Positions 6,597 to 13,269 of a stretch of DNA of 24,500 nt are shown here, in pieces (position 1 is the stretch's first letter; every line of letters starts with the position of its first letter). A program made the position numbers and the translations under genes. Where the stretch lies: positions 1 to 24,500 of the forward strand of contig JAZUKW010000026.1 in the NCBI GenBank assembly GCA_045643425.1. Reading direction: 5' to 3'. The notes under the pieces were generated by a model. The model was not told the DNA's origin, ran no database searches, and saw only the letters and a program-made list of their open reading frames with translations. The stretch is from RGIG426 sp045643425. GTDB taxonomy: Bacteria > Bacillota > Clostridia > Oscillospirales > Acutalibacteraceae.

Positions 6597-8087
6597 ATGT
6601 CGGATTGGTGGAATAATTCCCCCTACACCCCGCAAGATCAAAACCCCTTTGAGCCGCCCGAAGAGCCGCAAGAGTCGACCTCTGCCGCGCCGGAAGCGCC
6701 GCAGCCGGAAGTGCCGCAGCCGACCGAGCCCGCGCCGCAGCCGGCCGAGCCCGCGCCGCAGGTGCCTCAGCAGCCGGCGATGCCGACCCCGCAGGTGCCG
6801 ACGTATACGGGCGGCTGGGCGCAGCCGCAACAGACGCAGCCGCAACAGTCGCAGCAAGCGCCGCAATGGAACGTGCCGCCGCAATGGACGCCGACCCCGC
6901 CGCAGCCGTCGAAGCCGCCCCGCAAGAAAGGGAACGGCCTTGTGATCGCCGCCGTCGCGGTGTTGTGCGTGTTGTGCCTGTGCTGTCTCGGCGTGGGTGC
7001 TGTGATGCTGCTCGACAAAGAGGGCGGTCTCCAGAAGCCGTCGATCGGCGACAGCTCCGAAACCTCTGCGGCCACCTCCGACACGCCGTCGGTGGTGATC
7101 CACGATACCGAGGTGAAGGACGGCGGCTTGTCTACCGCCGAGATCGTTAAGAAGAATTTAGACAGCACGGTGGTCGTCAATCTCTATGCGAATTCGGTCA
7201 TCAAATACGGCAACTTCACCTTCGGCAACAGCGAGGAGGAGTCCTTGGCGGGTACCGCGTCCGGTATCGTGCTGTCGGAGGACGGCTATATTATCACGAA
7301 CCAGCACGTCGTGATGAACGAAAAGACCAACGAGTATTATCAGCATATCGAAATCGTTTTGTATTCCGGCGCGACCTACCGAGCGACGGTGGTCGGCGCG
7401 GATGAGGATACCGATTTGGCGGTTGTTAAGATCAACGCCACCGGGCTGAAGCCGGCGACGTTCGGCTCCAGCGAAAATGCGCAGCTCGGCGACCGCGTGG
7501 TGACGATCGGTAACTCCGGCGGGCTCGCGTGGTCGGTGTCGCAGGGCATTTTGTCCGGCACAAAACGCGACGTATACGACGAGACCGGCTATTCTATCCA
7601 ATGCCTGCAAATCGACGCGGCGATCAACCCCGGTAACTCCGGCGGCCCGCTGCTCAACTGCAACGGCGAGGTCATCGGCGTCAACTCCGCGAAGATCGTT
7701 TACGACAGTATCGAGAACGTGGGCTTTTCGATCCCGATCACCGAGGCGAAAAAGATCATCGACGATCTGGTCGCCAACGGCCACGTGACCGGCCGCGTGG
7801 GGCTCGGCGTGACCGGCTATACCATTACCCAAAGCGGCTACGAGGGCTTTATGATCTACACGATCGAGCCCGGCTCGGCGCTGGAGGGGACGGACGTTCA
7901 GCCCTATGATATTATCACGAAGGTCGGCGGTGTGACCGTGAAATCCCGCACCGAGGTGCGCAACGCGCTGTCGAAATATAAACCGGGCGACAAGGTGACG
8001 CTGACCCTCAAACGCATTACGGATCAGCGTACCGGCGAGGTGACGGAGTTCACCCGCGATATTACGCTGAAAGAGGTTACAAACTGA
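6597..8087 (+). CDS. HtrA/DegP-type S1C serine protease, membrane-anchored
   Basis: A 496-residue protein with a long Pro/Gln-rich cytoplasmic N-terminus (about 1-108), one membrane helix with several cysteines (about 114-138), a trypsin-like domain and one PDZ domain (about 398-490). The catalytic triad is visible: H237 (NQHVV), D273 (DTDLAVVKI) and S348 (NPGNSGGPL). HtrA proteases degrade or refold damaged proteins outside the membrane. The Pro-rich tail makes it longer than typical 400-residue Gram-positive HtrA proteins, but such tails are common in Clostridia. The start ATG 6597 is preceded by GAAAGGATG. It lies 71 bases after the kinase gene with its own promoter and a terminator behind, so it is probably a target of that two-component system. 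Confidence 0.95.
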   Translation: MSDWWNNSPYTPQDQNPFEPPEEPQESTSAAPEAPQPEVPQPTEPAPQPAEPAPQVPQQPAMPTPQVPTYTGGWAQPQQTQPQQSQQAPQWNVPPQWTPTPPQPSKPPRKKGNGLVIAAVAVLCVLCLCCLGVGAVMLLDKEGGLQKPSIGDSSETSAATSDTPSVVIHDTEVKDGGLSTAEIVKKNLDSTVVVNLYANSVIKYGNFTFGNSEEESLAGTASGIVLSEDGYIITNQHVVMNEKTNEYYQHIEIVLYSGATYRATVVGADEDTDLAVVKINATGLKPATFGSSENAQLGDRVVTIGNSGGLAWSVSQGILSGTKRDVYDETGYSIQCLQIDAAINPGNSGGPLLNCNGEVIGVNSAKIVYDSIENVGFSIPITEAKKIIDDLVANGHVTGRVGLGVTGYTITQSGYEGFMIYTIEPGSALEGTDVQPYDIITKVGGVTVKSRTEVRNALSKYKPGDKVTLTLKRITDQRTGEVTEFTRDITLKEVTN

Positions 8088-8091
8088 TGAA

Positions 8092-8124
8092 AAAAGCCCG
8101 TGACGACCGTCACGGTCTTTTTTT
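8092..8124 (+). terminator. Rho-independent terminator
   Basis: Stem CCGTGAC/GTCACGG with loop GACC (8098-8115), preceded by A residues and followed by TCTTTTTTT, just after the protease stop codon. Confidence 0.9.
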
Positions 8125-8145
8125 GCGATTTCCGATAAAAAGGGC

Positions 8146-8174
8146 TTGCATTTTCCACGGTTGTGTTGTATAAT
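8146..8174 (+). promoter_or_regulatory. Sigma-A promoter for tRNA-Leu
   Basis: TTGCAT (8146-8151), a 17-base spacer and a consensus TATAAT (8169-8174), 13 bases before the mature tRNA 5' end. Confidence 0.88.
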
Positions 8175-8187
8175 AGCCCTTGCACCT

Positions 8188-8274
8188 GCCGGTGTGATGG
8201 AATTGGCAGACGTAGTGGACTCAAAATCCACCGCTGGCGACAGCGTGCCGGTTCGAGTCCGGCCACCGGCACCA
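8188..8274 (+). tRNA. tRNA-Leu (anticodon CAA)
   Basis: An 87-base class II tRNA including an encoded CCA. The acceptor stem pairs GCCGGTG with CACCGGC. The anticodon stem GTGGA/TCCAC holds the loop CTCAAAA, giving anticodon CAA. The long variable arm CGCTG-GCGA-CAGCG and the T arm GCCGG-TTCGAGT-CCGGC are intact. It reads UUG leucine codons and has its own promoter and terminator. Confidence 0.97.
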
Positions 8275-8275
8275 T

Positions 8276-8306
8276 GAAAAAGGCTTGTCTTTTGACAAGC
8301 CTTTTT
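8276..8306 (+). terminator. Rho-independent terminator after tRNA-Leu
   Basis: AAGGCTTGTC, loop TTTT, GACAAGCCTT followed by T residues, starting right after the tRNA CCA end. Confidence 0.92.
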
Positions 8307-8314
8307 CAATAATA

Positions 8315-8384
8315 TCCGTTCCTTGTCGGAACGGAGGATATACCTGCCGGCAGGATATACGCCTGCGGCGTATGAGGGAACGAG
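8315..8384. repeat. Cluster of three palindromes with outer inverted repeat
   Basis: Three adjacent hairpins: TCCGTTCC-ttgtc-GGAACGGA (8315-8335), the perfect palindrome CCTGCCGGCAGG (8343-8354), and ATACGCC-TGC-GGCGTAT (8357-8373). GGATATAC occurs twice around the middle palindrome. CGTTCC at 8317 and GGAACG at 8377 also form an outer inverted pair enclosing the inner two hairpins. It sits between the tRNA terminator and the next promoter; it looks like another small intergenic repeat type. Confidence 0.6.
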
Positions 8385-8413
8385 ATTTTTTAGTGACTTT
8401 TTTGCGAGTGATA

Positions 8414-8422
8414 TGCTATACT
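8414..8422 (+). promoter_or_regulatory. Extended -10 promoter for the DAACS transporter
   Basis: TGC followed by TATACT (8417-8422) forms an extended -10 box 26 bases before the GTG start. A -35-like TGACTT lies 17 bases upstream but matches poorly. Confidence 0.6.
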
Positions 8423-8448
8423 GTATATTTTGAGAGGAGGGGAACGCC

Positions 8449-10041
8449 GTGAAGAATACCGTGATGCCGTTTACCCTGAAAGCAACGGATATTGACCGCA
8501 TCTCCGACGAGGTGCAGAGCTTTTTATCTCGCTTGGAAACCGAAAAAAGCAACGTCCAGCGTTTGCGTTTGACAGTGGAGCATTTGCTGCTCAATTGGCG
8601 GGAAAAAGCGGGCGACGATACGCCCGTTACGCTTTCGATGGGCAGCCGCTTCGGTCGGCCGTATATTACGCTGGAGCTGAAAGGCGACGAGTGTAATCCC
8701 TTGGCGGATGACGAGGACGATTTCGGCGAATATACCGGGCGGATGATGGCGAACATGGGGCTTTCGCCCGCGTATTCCTACCAGCGCGGAACCAACGTCG
8801 TTTCGTTCCGGCTAAAGAAAAAACGGATGAATCCGCTTGCGGCTCTGCTTTTGGCGGCGGTCGCGGCGATCGGGTTCGGTCTTGCGGGCTTTGCCTTGCC
8901 GGAGGCGCTGCGCACGTCGATCGCCGACGGCTTTTTGACCCCGCTGTACGAGACGTTTTTGGGCATTTTGTCCACCATCGCCGGCCCGATGATCTTTCTG
9001 TCGGTGGCGTGGGGCATCTACGGGGTCGGGGACGCCGCGGTGTTCGGCCGGATCGGCAAAAAAATGCTGCTGCGGTTTTTCGGCGTGACGCTTCTCGTCT
9101 GCGTCGGTGCGTTTGCGGTGCTGTTGCCGTTTTTTCACCTCAGGTTTTCGGGCGCGGGGTTGAACCTAAGCGGTATCAAAGGCATTTACGACTTGATTTT
9201 GGGGGTTTTCCCGCGGAATATCGTCAGCCCGTTTTTGGACGGCAACTCGATGCAAATTATTTTGATCGCCACCGTGATGGGCTGTATTATGCTGATCCTC
9301 GGCAGTCAGACGAAAACAGTCGCGTTGTTGATCGAGCAGGTCAACTACGTGATACAGTATCTGATGGAGCTTGTCAGCCGTATGGTGACGGCGTTTATCT
9401 TCATTATTTTGTTGCGGCTTATTTGGTCCGGCTCGCTTACAACGATGCTTTCCGCGTGGGTGCCGGTCGTGGCGTTTGTCGTGGTGACGGCGCTGTTCGC
9501 GGTGATTTTGTTGGCGTTCGTGGGTGTCCGCGAAAAAGCCAACCCGATTGTGCTTGCGAAAAAGATTTTTTCGCCGTTCTTTATCGCGCTGACGACCGCC
9601 TCCAGCTCGGCCGCGTTCGGGGCGAATATCACTTGCTGTGAGCGCGGGCTCGGTATTGACCGAAAGCTTACGAACTTCGGTATCCCGCTCGGCATTGTGC
9701 TGTATAAGCCGACGACGGCGATCAGCTTTACCGCCTGCGTGTTGTATTTTGCCCGTTACTATGAGGTAGAGGCGTCGCTGGTGTGGTTGGTGACGGCGGT
9801 TTTGGTGATCACCATTATCACGGTCGCGCTGCCTCCCGTGCCGGGCGGCACGCTGGCGTGTTATACCATCGTGTTTTTACAGCTGGGCATCCCCGCCGAC
9901 GCGATCGCCGTGGCGATGGTGCTGGACGTGGTGTTCGACTTTATCTCCACCGGCTTTGACACGGTGTACCGTCAATGTGAGCTGGTGTTGCAGGCCGAAC
10001 GCGTGGGAATGCTGAACGTGGAAACGCTGCGCAAGAAATAA
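8449..10041 (+). CDS. DAACS-family symporter with N-terminal ATPase-like domain
   Basis: A 530-residue protein. Residues 1-125 are soluble and read like a small HATPase (RsbW-type) fold: a helix ending RLRLTVEHLLLNW, then paired strands and a run of acidic residues. From about 127 on there are about ten hydrophobic segments of the dicarboxylate/amino acid:cation symporter (GltPh/DctA) type, with the serine-rich re-entrant motif TTASSSAAFGANI. The canonical NMDGT sodium-site stretch after FGIPLG is replaced by LYKPTT, so ion coupling or substrate may differ from known members. The start is a GTG nine bases after GAGGAGGGG. It has its own promoter and terminator. Transporter assignment is strong; the ATPase-like domain is inferred from pattern and could be degenerate. 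Confidence 0.85.
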   Translation: MKNTVMPFTLKATDIDRISDEVQSFLSRLETEKSNVQRLRLTVEHLLLNWREKAGDDTPVTLSMGSRFGRPYITLELKGDECNPLADDEDDFGEYTGRMMANMGLSPAYSYQRGTNVVSFRLKKKRMNPLAALLLAAVAAIGFGLAGFALPEALRTSIADGFLTPLYETFLGILSTIAGPMIFLSVAWGIYGVGDAAVFGRIGKKMLLRFFGVTLLVCVGAFAVLLPFFHLRFSGAGLNLSGIKGIYDLILGVFPRNIVSPFLDGNSMQIILIATVMGCIMLILGSQTKTVALLIEQVNYVIQYLMELVSRMVTAFIFIILLRLIWSGSLTTMLSAWVPVVAFVVVTALFAVILLAFVGVREKANPIVLAKKIFSPFFIALTTASSSAAFGANITCCERGLGIDRKLTNFGIPLGIVLYKPTTAISFTACVLYFARYYEVEASLVWLVTAVLVITIITVALPPVPGGTLACYTIVFLQLGIPADAIAVAMVLDVVFDFISTGFDTVYRQCELVLQAERVGMLNVETLRKK

Positions 10042-10056
10042 ACCGAAAATCGCATT

Positions 10057-10086
10057 AAAAAAAGAGCCCTTCGGGGCTCTTTTTTT
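10057..10086 (+). terminator. Rho-independent terminator
   Basis: AGAGCCC-TTCG-GGGCTCT (10063-10080) with A residues before and T residues after. The symmetrical flanks may also let it end minus-strand transcripts from the convergent antiporter gene. Between it and 10255 I see no gene or clear signal. Confidence 0.93.
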
Positions 10087-10254
10087 GCACTCTTTTTGTA
10101 AAGGCTTTCACCTTGCGTTTTGCCGTGTTTCTTCGTTGTGCTGTTTCAAAAACCCGTTCAATTCGCGGAAAACGGGGAGCAGACAGAGAAGACGGCATAC
10201 CAAATTGCGCGTAAAGCGTTTTGCCTTTACGGTAGCGCGGAAGGGCAGCCCTGT

Positions 10255-11748
10255 TCAGGAAGCGTCGGAAGGGCCTTTTTTGCGGCGGGTAAGCAGGAAA
10301 AGTGCCGCCGCCAAGAGTACCGCGGCGATCGCGGCGGCCCACCAGACGCTTAAAGAGAAGCCCAGCAGCAAATACCCGACCGCGCAGGCGGCTGCCACCA
10401 GCGTCGCATAGGGCAGCTGTGTCTCTACGTGGCGGATGTGGGGGCACTGCGCGCCGGTAGAGGAGAGAATGGTGGTGTCGGAAATGGGGGAGCAATGGTC
10501 GCCGTAGACCGAGCCGGCCAGCGTGGCACCGAGCATGGGAACGAGCAGCGACGCGGCGGATTCGGACGAGCAGATCATCGTGACCAGCGGGATGAGAATG
10601 CTGAACGTCCCCCAAGAGGTCCCCATAGAAAACGCCATCAGCGCCGCGATGATAAAGAGGAGAAACGGCAGGAATCTAAGCGGGAGCGCCGTGTGGCTGA
10701 TAAAGCCGGAGATGAACGCGCCGGTGCCGATCATTTCGTGGCACACACCGCTGAGGCTCCATGACAAAACGAGAATGAGCATGGGCGGGACGATGCTGGC
10801 CACGCCCTCCACGATCCCTTCCGCGAACGCGCGGGGCGTCATCAGCTTGCGGGGCAGATACAGCACCGCGGCGGTAACGAGCGCGGCGAACGCGCCCAAC
10901 GTGAAGCCGGCGGTGGGGTTGGCGCCGATCGCCTCCGAAAAGGGAACGCCGCTGAAAAATCCGCCGACGTAGCCCATTCCCAAAACGGAGCAGACGATCA
11001 AAACGAGGATGGGGAGCAGCAGATCCACGACGCGTCCCTTTGTTGCGACGGGTGTCGCTTCCTCCTCGATGGCGGCGACCGCACGCTCCGCTTTTTTCAT
11101 CGGCCCGAAATCGCGCCCGGACAGACAGAAAAAGAGCAGGGTCAAAACGGTCAGCAGGGCATAGAAGTTGAACGGGATCGTGGACAAAAAGACGGAAAAC
11201 CCGTTCTCGCCGTCGATTTCGCTCGCGATCGCGACTGCCCAGCTGGAGACCGGTGCCACGATGCAAATGGGCGCGGCGGTGGCATCCAGAATGTACGCCA
11301 ACTTTTCGCGGGAGAGGTGAAATTTGTCGAAAACGGGGCGCATGACCGTGCCGACGGTCAGGCAGTTGAAGCCATCGTCAATGAAGATGAGAACCCCCAG
11401 CGCTACTGCGGCAAGGGAGGCGCCGCGTTTGGATTTGAGGCGCTTTCCTGCCCAGCGACCGTAGGCCTCGCTGCCGCCGGAGCGGGAGACCAGCCGAACG
11501 ACCGCCCACAGCAGTGCGAGGAAGACGATCATATACGCGTTGTCGGCGATTTTTGAGACCATCATATCAAAAAGGTTGACCGCGGCTTGCAGCAGCGAGC
11601 CGCCGCCCGCCAAGCTGTAGATCACCACGCCGGATGCAAGACCGAAAAACAGCGAGCTGTAGACCTCTTTTGTGAGCAGCGCAAGAACAATGGCGATCAG
11701 CGGCGGCAAAACGGATACCACGCCGGTTTCGATCAGTTCGAGTTCCAT
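10255..11748 (-). CDS. NhaC-family Na+/H+ antiporter
   Basis: A 497-residue protein with about eleven or twelve membrane segments. It carries NhaC-superfamily signatures: VLIFIDDGFNCLTVG in the first half and GDHCSPISDTTILSSTGA near the C-terminus. Members exchange sodium or small amino-acid-related ions for protons; exact cargo is not visible, and some relatives swap amino acids. The start at ATG 11746-11748 is chosen over an upstream in-frame ATG at 11868 because AAAGGAG lies about nine bases before it and because the longer version would begin inside the -35 box. The gene faces the symporter gene tail to tail. Its leader holds an inverted repeat that may affect expression. Confidence 0.92.
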   Translation of the reverse strand: MELELIETGVVSVLPPLIAIVLALLTKEVYSSLFFGLASGVVIYSLAGGGSLLQAAVNLFDMMVSKIADNAYMIVFLALLWAVVRLVSRSGGSEAYGRWAGKRLKSKRGASLAAVALGVLIFIDDGFNCLTVGTVMRPVFDKFHLSREKLAYILDATAAPICIVAPVSSWAVAIASEIDGENGFSVFLSTIPFNFYALLTVLTLLFFCLSGRDFGPMKKAERAVAAIEEEATPVATKGRVVDLLLPILVLIVCSVLGMGYVGGFFSGVPFSEAIGANPTAGFTLGAFAALVTAAVLYLPRKLMTPRAFAEGIVEGVASIVPPMLILVLSWSLSGVCHEMIGTGAFISGFISHTALPLRFLPFLLFIIAALMAFSMGTSWGTFSILIPLVTMICSSESAASLLVPMLGATLAGSVYGDHCSPISDTTILSSTGAQCPHIRHVETQLPYATLVAAACAVGYLLLGFSLSVWWAAAIAAVLLAAALFLLTRRKKGPSDAS

Positions 11749-11793
11749 AGTCGTTTTTCTCCTTTGCATTCGTTTTATGCGGTCATTAAAATG

Positions 11794-11831
11794 AAAATTC
11801 CCTCGGGGACGTTGCCTCAACTTGGAATTTT
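11794..11831 (-). promoter_or_regulatory. Leader hairpin of the antiporter mRNA
   Basis: AAAATTCC (11824-11831, minus sense) and GGAATTTT (11794-11801) pair perfectly around a 22-base loop in the untranslated leader. There is no U tract, so it is not a standard terminator; a structural or regulatory leader element is possible. Confidence 0.4.
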
Positions 11832-11839
11832 GCATTGAA

Positions 11840-11868
11840 ATTATAGTACATTTTCGCTCGGGTTTCAA
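11840..11868 (-). promoter_or_regulatory. Sigma-A promoter for the antiporter gene
   Basis: In minus sense TTGAAA (11863-11868), an exact 17-base spacer and consensus TATAAT (11840-11845). Confidence 0.85.
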
Positions 11869-11978
11869 TAGCCTTTTATGCGAAAATGGGAATCACGGGA
11901 TAAAATAATGATTTTATTTAGTGCGAGGGGATACAGAGGGGTTCGCTGTTGTCTATGAAAAGATTTTTTGAATAAGGC

Positions 11979-12007
11979 TTGCAATTTAGGGAACAATATG
12001 ATATAAT
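11979..12007 (+). promoter_or_regulatory. Sigma-A promoter for the Fic gene
   Basis: TTGCAA (11979-11984), a 17-base spacer and consensus TATAAT (12002-12007), 35 bases before the start codon. Confidence 0.85.
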
Positions 12008-12030
12008 ACAACCGTAAAATGTTCCCTAAA
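11985..12030. promoter_or_regulatory. Operator-like 11-bp inverted repeat around the -10 box
   Basis: TTTAGGGAACA (11985-11995) and TGTTCCCTAAA (12020-12030) are exact inverted copies, separated by 24 bases that contain the -10 box and the likely transcription start. The left arm fills the spacer just after the -35 box and the right arm ends at the ribosome-binding site. A repressor dimer or tetramer on these arms would block transcription. The arms could also pair as a hairpin only in part, since the transcript should begin inside the loop. Confidence 0.75.
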
Positions 12031-12042
12031 AGGAGGACGATT

Positions 12043-12978
12043 ATGAATACGTTTGAAAATGTGCAAGATTTACTGAGAACAAAAGCCGAACTGACAGCGA
12101 GACTGAATCTTATCCCATACGATGGAACGGTGGAAGTTAAAACAGTCTCCGGAAAGAAGTATCTGTATATCCGCAAGAGAGAAGCGGGCAAGGTGAAAAG
12201 TGATTATGTGGGAGTGTACTCTGAAGAACTTCATCAACTGCTTTTGAAAAATGTCAAGGATGTACGGGAACTGAAAAAGGAAATCCGAACAATCGAAAAG
12301 AAACTGTCGGAGTTGGGCTACTCATCGGATGATTTAAGTGCAAGAGTGCTGTTGAACCTTGATTTTGCTCGCGCTAATGTAAAATCCATCATCTATGACC
12401 AGGCGATTTTGGAGGGCTGTGCCACCACGTTCCCCGATACGGAAAGTATTCTTGAAAACGGAAAAGTGAATAATGTCAGCGCAACGGATGTGCAGAAAAT
12501 TCTCAATTTGAAACACGCGTGGGAGTTTATTTTGGATAAGGATGTGATTCAATCTCCGACAAATTACTATGTTTCGCAGTATATTGCAAGGATTGTCAAC
12601 GAGGGATTTTTTCAAGAGGGAGGACGGATTCGCGGTGTGCCGGTGAAGATCGGCGGCACTACGTATGTCCCGCCGCTGCCGGTTGAACTTGACGTAAAAG
12701 AAGCGGTTGAGACTATTGTAAATGCGGATACGGAGCCGATTGATATTGCCATTGAGTTGGCTCTCTTTGTGATGAAAACACAAATTTTCAACGATGGCAA
12801 CAAGCGGACGGCCATCATTTTTGCAAATCACTTTTTGATCGCCCATGGCAGCGGACTTTTGGTTGTTCCGGAAACTGCCGTGCCGCAGTTCAAAAAACTC
12901 CTCGTGGCCTATTACGAGGACAGAGGCGTGGATGAAATTAAAAAATTCTTGAAAGAAACCTGTTGGATGAAATTTTGA
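12043..12978 (+). CDS. Fic-family protein with altered catalytic motif
   Basis: A 311-residue protein. The N-terminal 95 residues hold a beta-hairpin and a coiled, charged helix of unknown role. The Fic part follows the class II plan: an inhibitory-helix-like ILEG (E124), the strand-flap GGRIRG-VPVKIGGTTYVPPLP, and the core motif QIFNDGNKR (247-255). The usual core is HPFxxGNxR, so the catalytic histidine is a glutamine (codon CAA at 12781) while F249, D251, G252, N253 and R255 are kept. Fic enzymes move AMP or other phosphate groups onto proteins; with Gln here the activity may be lost or changed. ATG 12043 follows AAAAGGAGG by six bases. No antitoxin gene is beside it. The DNA is AT-richer than the flanks, suggesting transfer. 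Confidence 0.88.
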   Translation: MNTFENVQDLLRTKAELTARLNLIPYDGTVEVKTVSGKKYLYIRKREAGKVKSDYVGVYSEELHQLLLKNVKDVRELKKEIRTIEKKLSELGYSSDDLSARVLLNLDFARANVKSIIYDQAILEGCATTFPDTESILENGKVNNVSATDVQKILNLKHAWEFILDKDVIQSPTNYYVSQYIARIVNEGFFQEGGRIRGVPVKIGGTTYVPPLPVELDVKEAVETIVNADTEPIDIAIELALFVMKTQIFNDGNKRTAIIFANHFLIAHGSGLLVVPETAVPQFKKLLVAYYEDRGVDEIKKFLKETCWMKF

Positions 12979-12992
12979 TACCGTTGGGAGAT

Positions 12993-13032
12993 AACCCCGC
13001 CGAGGCGTTGCGCCTTTGGCGGGGTTTTCTGT
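12993..13032 (+). terminator. Rho-independent terminator
   Basis: AACCCCGCC pairs with GGCGGGGTT, with a smaller inner stem AGGCG/CGCCT, followed by a TTTTCTGTT tail, 15 bases after the Fic stop codon. Confidence 0.88.
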
Positions 13033-13194
13033 TCCTAAATCTCCCATTCATTTCCGAACATTCCAAAAGGCAGAAAACGACCTTTTGTGGAGGCATAAAT
13101 GTAGAAGCCGGGATTGGGGAAGTGGCAGATAATTAATTGGAAATTTCTACCAATAAAGGCCTTAAAATAATATATGATTGCTAGCAATAGATAC

Positions 13195-13223
13195 TTGCGC
13201 TTTTGGCGGTATTGTGATATATT
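13195..13223 (+). promoter_or_regulatory. Candidate promoter for the lipoprotein gene
   Basis: TTGCGC (13195-13200), a 17-base spacer and TATATT (13218-13223), about 46 bases before the start codon. The rest of 13033-13263 shows nothing I can name. Confidence 0.55.
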
Positions 13224-13269
13224 TAAGTTGTGCTTTGAGGATGTAAAATTATTTAAGAGGGTGATGATT

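Noticed and set aside
7158..8756. Minus-strand open frame of 532 codons across htrA and tRNA-Leu
   Set aside because: It reads through a tRNA gene and two terminators and opposes the HtrA catalytic motifs, so it is not coding.
10055..10254. Possible small minus-strand gene after the antiporter
   Set aside because: The frame mainly overlaps the antiporter gene in another phase and runs into a terminator stem; no start signal is present.
12043..12978. Fic gene as half of a toxin-antitoxin pair
   Set aside because: No small antitoxin gene lies on either side, and the protein seems to carry its own inhibitory-helix glutamate.
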